Source of the DNA: Anaerolineaceae bacterium UBA5224
Lineage (GTDB): Bacteria > Chloroflexota > Anaerolineae > Anaerolineales > Anaerolineaceae
Length of the DNA stretch: 6,136 nt
Direction: 5' to 3'
Assembly (NCBI GenBank): GCA_002409365.1
Contig: DHUW01000082.1
Coordinates: forward strand, 1,831-7,966
In this document: in pieces, positions 1 to 6,136 of the stretch
Numbering within the stretch: position 1 is the stretch's first letter
Layout: each line of letters begins with the position of its first letter
Notes under the pieces: model-generated
Told to the model about the DNA's origin: nothing
The model's database searches: none
The model's input: the letters and a program-made list of their open reading frames with translations, nothing else
Position numbers and translations under genes: made by a program

Positions 1-525
1 CAATTGTTCTTCGGCTGCTTTCAGGTTGCGTAAGCGGCTGTTTGAATCGACAAAATCAGAAGTGACATCCTGCCCGGAAAGGCTCTCAGAGAGAATGCCT
101 TCTTTGCCAGTAGCAGACATTTGCCGGACTGTCTCCATTGCCTGCTCCAGTTTATCTGCTGGAACGCGAATGGTTACAGATGTATGGGCGTAGGAAACAT
201 TATTATATGATGTCTCGGTGTAGCGATTTGAACTGACCACGTATCCGCCCAGTTGTTTTGCCAGGTCGGAAGTGGCTTGCATTGCCTGAACAGTATCAGC
301 AACCGAGACTTGCATGGTTGCCGTCTGGATCACCATTCGCTCCTGCACATCTCCTTTTACCTCAGACGGAGCAGCTGGTGCTTCTTCCATCTCAGGGGGC
401 ATGGCACCCATTTCGTTTTCGTAACCTATTGCAGGTACAACTGAATCCTGGCTCGTTTTTGCTGGCGCACAAGCACCCAGGGCGAGCAACAAAACAATCC
501 CGATCAAAAATAGTTTCTTCTTCAT
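1..525 (-). CDS. DUF4349 lipoprotein, 3' part beyond window
   Basis: The first 175 codons of a predicted membrane-anchored lipoprotein; the frame is open to the left edge. Residues 1-18 are a classic signal peptide (MKKK, then a hydrophobic core) with lipobox L16-G-A-C19. An acidic, Pro/Ala/Met-rich spacer (about 20-60) follows. From about residue 62 the sequence matches DUF4349: a strand (MVIQTATMQVSV), a helix ending KQLGGYVVSSN, then TSVTIRVPADKLEQAM, and the diagnostic SESLSGQDVTSDFVD leading into SRLRNLKAAEEQL, where the family's coiled coil begins. Members usually continue through that coiled coil to a C-terminal membrane helix, which would lie outside the window. The start is supported by GGAG 4 bases upstream and by the signal peptide beginning there. 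The function of the family is unknown; an envelope role is inferred from the anchor. Confidence 0.88.
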   Translation of the reverse strand, partial: MKKKLFLIGIVLLLALGACAPAKTSQDSVVPAIGYENEMGAMPPEMEEAPAAPSEVKGDVQERMVIQTATMQVSVADTVQAMQATSDLAKQLGGYVVSSNRYTETSYNNVSYAHTSVTIRVPADKLEQAMETVRQMSATGKEGILSESLSGQDVTSDFVDSNSRLRNLKAAEEQL

Positions 526-604
526 TTTTCTCCAATCACAAGTTGTATTTCTGCAATTAAGACGCAAGCTAATGAGAAAAGTTCCGCTTACGAAAAGGAA
601 ATTT
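526..604 (-). other. Short intergenic gap before the DUF4349 lipoprotein
   Basis: These 79 bases separate the phosphoesterase stop from the next start. A Shine-Dalgarno-like GGAG lies at 533-530, 4 bases before the ATG at 525. Minus-strand GTAAGC and GCTTGC could pair over 6 bp (one G-T) across a 16-base loop, but no T tract follows. No convincing -35/-10 pair was found. Co-transcription with the upstream pair is possible but undecided. Confidence 0.4.
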
Positions 605-1330
605 TTATGTCCCGATCAACAAACGTGTGGCTTGCCTTTTTGGTATACCGGATTGAAGGATTCGTTTAACAACGGACTCGATGTCATAATTGACGCGCTT
701 GAATAGAAACGTACCTTCTTCATCATCCCAGATCACGAAAGCAGCGCGTGGGTCGAAATTGCGGGGTTGCCCAACCGAGCCTGGATTCAAAATAAAGCGC
801 CCATCAGGCTTCCAGCGATCGCCAGTATCAGGCAGCAAAATTTTGACCTCGTCGTTATCATCCAATACGAAAATGCATGGAACATGGCTGTGACCCACCA
901 GGCAGCCCTGGGTTGAAAAATTGCTGAAATTGGCTTTTGCGATTCCTGCAGTGAGAATGTATTCCCATATCGGATTGCGAGGACTTCCGTGTGCCAGGGT
1001 CAGTTCTTCAATTTCGAGTTTAAGCCGGAGCAACTCCAAAAAATCGCGGCTCTCCTGGTTGATCATGCCAGATTGAACCCGGATAGCCGCCGCCGCTTCA
1101 AAATTGAAGCGTTCAATCGAGATGAAATCCATTAAAGCTGCGTCATGGTTGCCCATCATCGCCTGCAAGTTGGGCTGGGAACGCAGCAATGCGATGCATT
1201 CGTTGGGGTCGGGACCGTAACCGACGACATCACCCAAAAACCAGACCTGGTCCACCTCGCCAGCGGCTTTAAGCACTGCTTCGAAGGCAGTTAGGTTAGC
1301 GTGAATATCAGACAGGATCAGTGTGCGCAT
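605..1330 (-). CDS. Calcineurin-like metallophosphoesterase (YfcE / ApaH-like family)
   Basis: A 241-residue, probably cytosolic, two-metal phosphoesterase with no signal peptide. The full motif set is present: D8-x-H10 (LSDIHAN), G33-D34 (FLGDVVGYGPDPNEC), G60-N-H-D63, H114 (LAHGSP) and G146-H-S-H149, followed by LNPGSVG (181-187). These are the standard metal and phosphate ligands of the superfamily, so it should be active. The substrate (phosphodiester, nucleotide or phosphoprotein) cannot be told from sequence. I chose the ATG at 1330 because the DIH motif then falls at residues 8-10, as usual. An ATG at 1375 would add 15 unrelated residues and overlap the lipoprotein gene by 44 nt. No Shine-Dalgarno lies close upstream (nearest GGAG is 1354-1357). 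With the upstream TAA at 1334-1332, re-initiation by the same ribosomes is likely. Confidence 0.93.
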   Translation of the reverse strand: MRTLILSDIHANLTAFEAVLKAAGEVDQVWFLGDVVGYGPDPNECIALLRSQPNLQAMMGNHDAALMDFISIERFNFEAAAAIRVQSGMINQESRDFLELLRLKLEIEELTLAHGSPRNPIWEYILTAGIAKANFSNFSTQGCLVGHSHVPCIFVLDDNDEVKILLPDTGDRWKPDGRFILNPGSVGQPRNFDPRAAFVIWDDEEGTFLFKRVNYDIESVVKRILQSGIPKRQATRLLIGT

Positions 1331-1331
1331 T

Positions 1332-2579
1332 TTAGGGCATATTGAAGGTGATGCTCCAGTTGCCGTTTTCGACAACTGACGGTGAGGTTAACCCGAAGAT
1401 CGCTATCCAGGTATTGCCGGGTTTCAAATGGAACGGATTCCCCTGGGCATCCACGAATTGGATGGGCTTGTCACTTTGAGGTGTTTTCCAAAAAACCTCG
1501 TAAGCCTGACCATCCCGAAAAACAGTTGCCTCGTAACCACTGGAATTACCGACCAGGTCAATCTGGTGAAGTGTGCCCTTTATTTCAGTATAGGGAGCTT
1601 TCAAAACGATGACATTCGAAAAGCTCAACTGTTCACCTGTATTTTGATCGATCAGAGGTTGATAGTTGTAGTAAGTACTCTCATCGATGGTCCAGTTTTG
1701 ATACTTGCCAGTTTCGGTATTGTAAATCCATTGCGCCTTACCTACGTCCGTCCAGATGATCCACACACTGGCGCCTGCTGCCCCACCTGTGGGTGCTGTT
1801 TCTGAAAACGCCATACCGCTCAGGTCAGGGTTGTCGTTAGCATAGCCGAGGTAATTGAAGTAGTTGGAGAGTGCTGGCGAATTACCAAAAACGCTGTAAA
1901 CGTAATTTCGCCCATCATCGCATACGCCTGGGCACAAATATTTATCCAAAAAATAGCGGCCGGGGATGTAGGCATCAACGAAGGGCAAAACGTCTTCCTT
2001 GTCTCCACCAGTTGCACCAACCACCGCCTGGTACATGCTTCCGAGCTGACCATCGACCCGGCGAATGGAGCGTATCGGACCGATCTTGTCAGAATCCTGC
2101 CCATAATAAAGGGCGGCATAGCGGTCGCTGCCCCAACCGATGTAATAATCGAAAACAATGTCCGCAGAAGAGAGCCCCCAATGTGGTTGGTAGTCGATAA
2201 GGTGGTTGGAGACCTTCATGATTACCGGTCTGCGGCGTAAAAGGACTGGATCGGCGACTTTGAGACCAGTGAGGGGGTTTACGCCTTCCGGGTAGTTGTC
2301 CGGTCCGATGACATCAGCTGAAGGAGGCGTCTTGGTAGGCGTTGGAGTAGCAGTGTTTTCGAGAGTTGGGGTTGGAGATGAAGTAGCTTGCGGAGATTGA
2401 CTGGGCGTTGCTGTTCCTGTTGGGAGAGTTTGTGTTTGTTGTTTGATCACGGCTGTGACCGTGCCGGCGATGGCGGTTTGCTGACCAGCAGTGAGCCCTG
2501 AAGGGCTCATCGGTACGCAGGCAGTGATGATTAGCGTAAGTGAAATAAATAAGAGGGGAAGCAGGTTTCTGGTTTTCAT
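1332..2579 (-). CDS. DUF3048 (YerB-type) lipoprotein
   Basis: A 415-residue predicted lipoprotein of unknown biochemical function. Residues 1-20 form a signal peptide (KTR, then a hydrophobic stretch) ending in a lipobox, I18-T-A-C21, so C21 should be lipidated and the protein anchored outside the membrane. A low-complexity Thr/Pro/Ser linker (about 49-88, several TPTPT units) follows, as is common in Chloroflexota lipoproteins. The N-terminal DUF3048 domain (about 99-255) shows NPLTGL, RPVIMKVSN, the GLSSADIVFDY segment and IGPIRSIRR, matching the family pattern. The C-terminal DUF3048 domain (about 270-400) includes YNTETGKYQNW, SNVIVLKAPY and the end motif PGNTWIAIF. Apart from C21, the only cysteines are C216 and C220, four residues apart. 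Its stop codon is 1 nt from the phosphoesterase start, so the two are probably an operon. The family assignment comes from remembered motifs and is fairly secure; the function is not known. Confidence 0.9.
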   Translation of the reverse strand: MKTRNLLPLLFISLTLIITACVPMSPSGLTAGQQTAIAGTVTAVIKQQTQTLPTGTATPSQSPQATSSPTPTLENTATPTPTKTPPSADVIGPDNYPEGVNPLTGLKVADPVLLRRRPVIMKVSNHLIDYQPHWGLSSADIVFDYYIGWGSDRYAALYYGQDSDKIGPIRSIRRVDGQLGSMYQAVVGATGGDKEDVLPFVDAYIPGRYFLDKYLCPGVCDDGRNYVYSVFGNSPALSNYFNYLGYANDNPDLSGMAFSETAPTGGAAGASVWIIWTDVGKAQWIYNTETGKYQNWTIDESTYYNYQPLIDQNTGEQLSFSNVIVLKAPYTEIKGTLHQIDLVGNSSGYEATVFRDGQAYEVFWKTPQSDKPIQFVDAQGNPFHLKPGNTWIAIFGLTSPSVVENGNWSITFNMP

Positions 2580-2584
2580 TTCAT

Positions 2585-2590
2585 CTCCCT
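2585..2590 (-). promoter_or_regulatory. Shine-Dalgarno site of the DUF3048 gene
   Basis: AGGGAG on the minus strand lies 5 bases before the ATG at 2579, a strong site at good spacing. It fixes the start that places the signal peptide at the N-terminus. A second ATG at 2584-2582 is out of frame. Confidence 0.7.
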
Positions 2591-2666
2591 TAATACAACA
2601 ATTCTACCCCATCGGGCAAAAGGCTTGGCAGGTTGATCGAGTGAGGTGGATCAGATGAAATTTTCA

Positions 2667-2683
2667 ACCAGCTTACCTGGTAA
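2667..2683. repeat. Compact overlapping palindromes
   Basis: TTACC-T-GGTAA (2673-2683) is a perfect 5-bp inverted repeat around one base. It overlaps a second perfect repeat, ACCAG-CTTAC-CTGGT (2667-2681). An odd palindrome this tight could be a binding half-site for a dimeric repressor upstream of the DUF3048 gene, or part of a short hairpin. No second copy was seen in the window, and I cannot assign a regulator. Confidence 0.2.
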
Positions 2684-2693
2684 CCTCGCTCCG

Positions 2694-2719
2694 CTGTAAA
2701 TGAAACACTTTACTTACAG
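2694..2719 (-). repeat. Weak inverted repeat just after the metH stop
   Basis: Arms CTGTAA (2714-2719 on the minus strand) and TTACAG (2694-2699) pair perfectly over 6 bp around a 14-base loop. A second register pairs GTAAA (2709-2713) with TTTAC (2696-2700). It begins 12 bases after the metH stop codon. The stem is AT-rich and no T tract follows, so it is a poor terminator. It could stabilise the 3' end of the transcript or be chance. Confidence 0.2.
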
Positions 2720-2731
2720 GGTTGGATTTGA

Positions 2732-5700
2732 TTATTCTTCAAACAACAAATCCATCCGGCTGACGCCAGCATCGAAGGGTTTTGCCAGGGGATGATGCAC
2801 CACCATGGCAGCGGTCGATTGCTCTGGAACCAGCTGCCAGGCTGAGGTCAGGCTCATTCCCAACTCTTTTTCGACAGGCAGCAAATTGAAAACTTTGCGG
2901 TGTTCCCGCAGCCAGGGCAGTGCCGGGTAACCCCAGGAATAGCGGAAACCCTGTTCGATTCCAATGCCCATTTCTGCACGGATTTGCATATGGATATACT
3001 CCGCTGTAGCTTCCGCCATCTGAACCGCCAGACCATGCAGGAAGTAACCTTCAGAATACTCTTCCTGACTGTCGAGTTGTTCAATACGCTGCGTGGCTGC
3101 TTTACCAACTGTGACCACCTGCAGTGCCAGGATGTCAAAGCGGGGGCTGCCCACAGGCAAAAAGTAATCGCTCAGGCACAAACCTTCCCCTTCCGATTGA
3201 CGGGGAAAATTCAGACGGGTCAGTTCGACGGGATGCTCAACATTACTGTGCAATGAGTCATATATCACCAGGTCGTTGCCCTCCGCCCAAACGGGGTAGT
3301 AGCCATAAACAGCCTGTGGCTTTATCCATCCCTCGCTTCTTACCTCTTTTAGCATGCGGAGACGGCGCCGATCGAATTCAGCTTTCAGCTCCTGCCATTC
3401 CTGCCCACGGACCTGTTTGGCACCCCAGTTGAGCCGGTAGAGACTGGAAAGATCGATCAGTTCTGCAATCTCATCGAAAGGCAGCTCTTTCTTGATTCGA
3501 ACACCAAGAGGTTCGACACAAGGGATCACCTCAGCTGGTGGAACATTGCGGGTTAGTTCAGTGATTTGGCTGTCTTTTGTTTGCTCTGGCGCTTCGGGCT
3601 TATAAGACGGTTTCTGCTGAAGTTTGCTCTTCTTTTGCGGGTCAACCAACTGATCCATGACATTAAGACCTTCAAACGCGTCTTTGCAGTAGAAAATTCC
3701 TGCAGTATAGGGACCCAATTCAGTCGTACTGGCAATTCGTTCGGCAAACTGGGAATTGATCGCCGCTCCTCCAATCAGGATTGGCATCTCAATGCCCCGG
3801 CGTTGAAATTCATTGGCAATCAGGGGCATTTGTTTACTTGTCGAAACCAGCAATGCGCTCAAACCAACTGCGTCTGCCTTCTCTTCCACTGCTTTACTGA
3901 TGATCTCTTCGGCCGGTACTTGTTTACCCAGGTCGATCACGTCGTAGCCGTTATTTGCCAAAATCGTCCGCACCAGGTTTTTGCCGATGTCATGAACATC
4001 GCCATAGACCGTCGCCAGCACGATTTTGCCTTTGCTCAAGCCTTCCTGTCGATTGAGGTATTTTTCAAGATGGGTGACAGCTTTCTTCATCACCTCCGCC
4101 GACTGGAGCACAAAGGGCAGGATCAACTCGCCGGAACCAAAGCGATCACCAACTTCTTTCATTGCCGGTAAAAGAACCTGGTTGAGAATGTTCACAGCTT
4201 CTTCTGCCTTGGGGCGATCGCTTCCGTTCAAAATCTCGTCAATGTCTGCTTCCAGATCGTTTTTCTGCCGCAGAAGGACTCGTTGAAAAAGCCGTTCGCG
4301 GGCATTCAAACCTTCGAAAGGATCTTTTTTGTTCGCCACTTCTTCACCGCTTTCAGCATGGCTCTCGAACCAGGTTACCAGTTTTTCGAGAGCATCGTCA
4401 GAACGATTGAAGATCAGATCTTCTGCCAGTTGTTTTTCTTCTTCCGGGATCTCACCATAAGGCCGGATGTGCGCCGGATTGACGATCGCCATGTCCAGCC
4501 CAAATTCAACTGCATGATGCAGAAAAACGCTGTTGATCAGCTTGCGGGCAGGCTGCGCCAGACCAAAAGAGATATTGCTGACACCCAGGCAGGTGTGCAC
4601 ACCGGGCAGTTCGGTTTTGATCGCCTGAATACCCTTCAGCGTTTCCATAGCGCTGCTGCGCCAAACCTCCTCCCCGGTTGCCAGGGTAAAAGTGAGCGGA
4701 TCAAAAACCAAATCCTGCGCCTTTAATCTGTAATCCTGAGTTGCCAATGCATACAAACGACGGGCGACAGCCAGTTTTCTCTCCGCCGTCTTCGCCATGC
4801 CCTCTTCGTCAATGGTCAAACACAGTACTGCAGCACTGTATTTGCGGGCAAGGGTGAAGATCTTCCCTGCTTTTTCTTCGCCGGATTCGAGGTTGGTGGA
4901 ATTGATCAGGCTGCGACCTGGAAAAGTTTGCAGGGCAGCTTCTGCTACTGCAACTTCAGTGGTATCGATCACCAACGGAACCGGCACTTCCAGCGAAAGG
5001 CGCTTGACAATCTTGCGCATCAACTCGGCTTCATCACTGCGTTCGGTCGTCGCGACACTGATGTCCAACCCATGCGCTCCGAAATCCAACTGATCTCGGG
5101 CAACCTGCAAAATCGCATCAAAGTCTTCGGCTAATAACAGACGTTTGAAAGCTTTGGAGCCCTGGGCGTTCATGCGTTCGCCGATAATAAAAGGTGCCGG
5201 TTGCTGCTCGATCTGGACTGATTGCACCGCTGATGCGAGCATGGCTTCAACCTCAGGTTGGGGTTTGACGGGTTGCGTTGCTGCAAATTTCTGGGAAAGC
5301 GCTTTAATATGTTCTGGGCGCGTCCCACAGCAACCCCCAACTACACGCACACCATATTTGCTGACATATTCGGCCAGCTGCTCTGAAAAATCATCGGGGG
5401 TCAAGGGGTAAACAGCCTGTCCGTCGATATTGAGAGGTAAACCTGCGTTCGGTATAACTGAAATTGGCAGCCGGGTATGGGATGTCAGATACATAATGGA
5501 TTCACGCATGTGCTCCGGACCAGTCGAGCAGTTGAGCCCTATTACATTCACGTCCATGCCATCCAAAATTGCAGTAACAGCCGTGATATCGGTGCCTAAA
5601 AGCATCTTCCCATTCACATCCAGGGTTACCTGGGCTTGAATAGGGAGCCAACGTTGTTCCTGCTTTTGAGCTTTGCGGATGCCATTGATGGCTGCCTTGA

Positions 5701-6136
5701 CTTCCAGGATATCATTGGAGGTCTCGATTAAAAGGAGATCAACCCCACCGCGGATCAGACCAACTGCCTGCTCACTGAAGGCATCTTGCAGTTCATCAAA
5801 GGTAATATCGGACATTTCGGGATCGCTGGTAGAGATCAGTTTGCCTGAGGGACCCATCGATCCCGCTACGAATCGCGGTTTCTCGAGGGAGGAATACTCG
5901 TCGGCAGCCTGGCGGGCGAGTGTCGCGGCTTTTTCGTTCAGTTCCACGACGCGATCCTGTAAACCGTAGTCAGCCAGTGTGAGGCGATTTGCACGGAAAG
6001 TGTCTGTTTCGACCACATCAGCACCAGCCTCGAGGAAGGAGCGATGAACTCGCAGGACATTCTTGGGGCTCATCAGAACAAGAGCATCATTGCAGCCAAC
6101 CAGTTGCTCGCCACCGTAATCTTCTACTGTCAGGTT
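2732..6136 (-). CDS. metH: Cobalamin-dependent methionine synthase, 5' end beyond window
   Basis: Cytosolic enzyme that transfers the methyl group of 5-methyl-tetrahydrofolate through B12 to homocysteine, giving methionine. 1134 residues are visible (numbered from the right edge). The frame stays open to the edge and matches the family upstream of the first ATG at 6073 (EDYGGEQLVGCN), so that ATG is internal and roughly 25-30 residues are missing. Domains in order: homocysteine-binding domain (about 1-285) with zinc ligands C203 and C269-C270 (NCSTG, GGCCGTRPEH); pterin-binding domain (about 315-580, starting IIGERMNAQGS); four-helix B12 cap (about 611-701); B12-binding domain with D713-x-H715-x-x-G718, where H715 is the expected cobalt ligand, then LSALLVST and LIGGA; a Lys/Gln-rich linker (about 832-870); and an AdoMet-dependent reactivation domain with D895, AEATAEYIH and R1065-x3-G-Y-P. 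All key motifs are intact. The reactivation domain is shorter than in E. coli. Ends in TAA. Confidence 0.97.
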   Translation of the reverse strand, partial: NLTVEDYGGEQLVGCNDALVLMSPKNVLRVHRSFLEAGADVVETDTFRANRLTLADYGLQDRVVELNEKAATLARQAADEYSSLEKPRFVAGSMGPSGKLISTSDPEMSDITFDELQDAFSEQAVGLIRGGVDLLLIETSNDILEVKAAINGIRKAQKQEQRWLPIQAQVTLDVNGKMLLGTDITAVTAILDGMDVNVIGLNCSTGPEHMRESIMYLTSHTRLPISVIPNAGLPLNIDGQAVYPLTPDDFSEQLAEYVSKYGVRVVGGCCGTRPEHIKALSQKFAATQPVKPQPEVEAMLASAVQSVQIEQQPAPFIIGERMNAQGSKAFKRLLLAEDFDAILQVARDQLDFGAHGLDISVATTERSDEAELMRKIVKRLSLEVPVPLVIDTTEVAVAEAALQTFPGRSLINSTNLESGEEKAGKIFTLARKYSAAVLCLTIDEEGMAKTAERKLAVARRLYALATQDYRLKAQDLVFDPLTFTLATGEEVWRSSAMETLKGIQAIKTELPGVHTCLGVSNISFGLAQPARKLINSVFLHHAVEFGLDMAIVNPAHIRPYGEIPEEEKQLAEDLIFNRSDDALEKLVTWFESHAESGEEVANKKDPFEGLNARERLFQRVLLRQKNDLEADIDEILNGSDRPKAEEAVNILNQVLLPAMKEVGDRFGSGELILPFVLQSAEVMKKAVTHLEKYLNRQEGLSKGKIVLATVYGDVHDIGKNLVRTILANNGYDVIDLGKQVPAEEIISKAVEEKADAVGLSALLVSTSKQMPLIANEFQRRGIEMPILIGGAAINSQFAERIASTTELGPYTAGIFYCKDAFEGLNVMDQLVDPQKKSKLQQKPSYKPEAPEQTKDSQITELTRNVPPAEVIPCVEPLGVRIKKELPFDEIAELIDLSSLYRLNWGAKQVRGQEWQELKAEFDRRRLRMLKEVRSEGWIKPQAVYGYYPVWAEGNDLVIYDSLHSNVEHPVELTRLNFPRQSEGEGLCLSDYFLPVGSPRFDILALQVVTVGKAATQRIEQLDSQEEYSEGYFLHGLAVQMAEATAEYIHMQIRAEMGIGIEQGFRYSWGYPALPWLREHRKVFNLLPVEKELGMSLTSAWQLVPEQSTAAMVVHHPLAKPFDAGVSRMDLLFEE

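Larger units (their letters stand above)
2580..2731 (-). promoter_or_regulatory. Intergenic gap between metH and the DUF3048 gene; possible weak promoter
   Basis: These 152 bases contain no plausible coding sequence. On the minus strand, TAGAAT (2601-2606) resembles a -10 box about 20 bases ahead of the downstream start codon. The only -35-like hexamer is CTGCCA, 19 bases further upstream, which is a poor match at poor spacing. The gap also contains two small inverted repeats, listed separately. There is no hairpin followed by a T tract on the minus strand, so I see no intrinsic terminator for metH. The downstream pair may be transcribed by read-through, by a weak promoter here, or both. Confidence 0.25.

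Noticed and set aside
253..560. Plus-strand open frames opposite the DUF4349 gene
   Set aside because: Two overlapping frames antisense to a well-supported lipoprotein, with no domain or ribosome site.
560..597. Inverted repeat after the phosphoesterase as an intrinsic terminator
   Set aside because: The 6-bp stem includes a G-T pair, has a 16-base loop, and is not followed by a T tract on the minus strand.
1331..1375. Upstream ATG at 1375 as the phosphoesterase start
   Set aside because: It would overlap the lipoprotein gene by 44 nt and add 15 residues unlike the family, whose members usually begin just before the D-x-H motif.
1820..2158. Minus-strand 112-codon frame inside the DUF3048 gene
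   Set aside because: An alternative frame within a conserved domain, with no ribosome site or recognisable product.
2316..2435. Low-complexity stretch as a tandem repeat or mobile element
   Set aside because: It encodes the Thr/Pro/Ser linker of the lipoprotein; the repetition is at the amino-acid level and degenerate in DNA.
3566..4171. Plus-strand open frame of 201 codons opposite metH
   Set aside because: It lies wholly antisense to the conserved B12-binding region of metH; its translation is rich in Phe, His, Arg and Cys with no recognisable domain, as expected of a shadow frame.
6071..6073. ATG at 6073 as the start of metH
   Set aside because: The frame continues upstream to the window edge and the upstream residues (EDYGGEQLVGCN and following) match the conserved start of the homocysteine-binding domain, so this Met is internal.

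Overview
This 6.1 kb window is a chromosomal segment in which every credible gene lies on the minus strand. Read in transcription order (high to low coordinates), it holds: (1) most of a cobalamin-dependent methionine synthase, metH, whose first few dozen codons lie past the right edge; (2) a 152-base intergenic gap; (3) a DUF3048 (YerB-type) lipoprotein; (4) a calcineurin-like metallophosphoesterase starting 1 nt after the lipoprotein stop; (5) a 79-base gap; and (6) the N-terminal 175 codons of a DUF4349 lipoprotein that runs off the left edge.

The likely source is a member of the Chloroflexota, perhaps Anaerolineae. This is inferred from the Thr/Pro-rich linker behind the lipobox of the DUF3048 protein, the MetH style (pterin motif GERMNAQGSK, short reactivation domain) and base composition that looks intermediate. 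No rRNA or marker gene is present, so the taxon is a moderate-confidence guess. No tRNA, CRISPR array, insertion sequence, phage gene or clear intrinsic terminator was found.

MetH would make methionine from homocysteine and methyl-tetrahydrofolate in the cytoplasm. The DUF3048 lipoprotein and the phosphoesterase very probably form a translationally coupled pair. The two lipoproteins have N-terminal lipidation signals and would sit on the outer face of the cytoplasmic membrane. Nothing in the sequence links MetH functionally to the downstream genes beyond shared orientation, and the 152-base gap could hold a separate promoter.

I looked for a previously undescribed system and did not find a convincing one. 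The best leads are modest: the phosphoesterase start that lacks a Shine-Dalgarno sequence, a lone Cys-x3-Cys pair in the secreted lipoprotein, a Lys-to-Tyr change next to the MetH cobalamin motif, and small inverted repeats in the 152-base gap.
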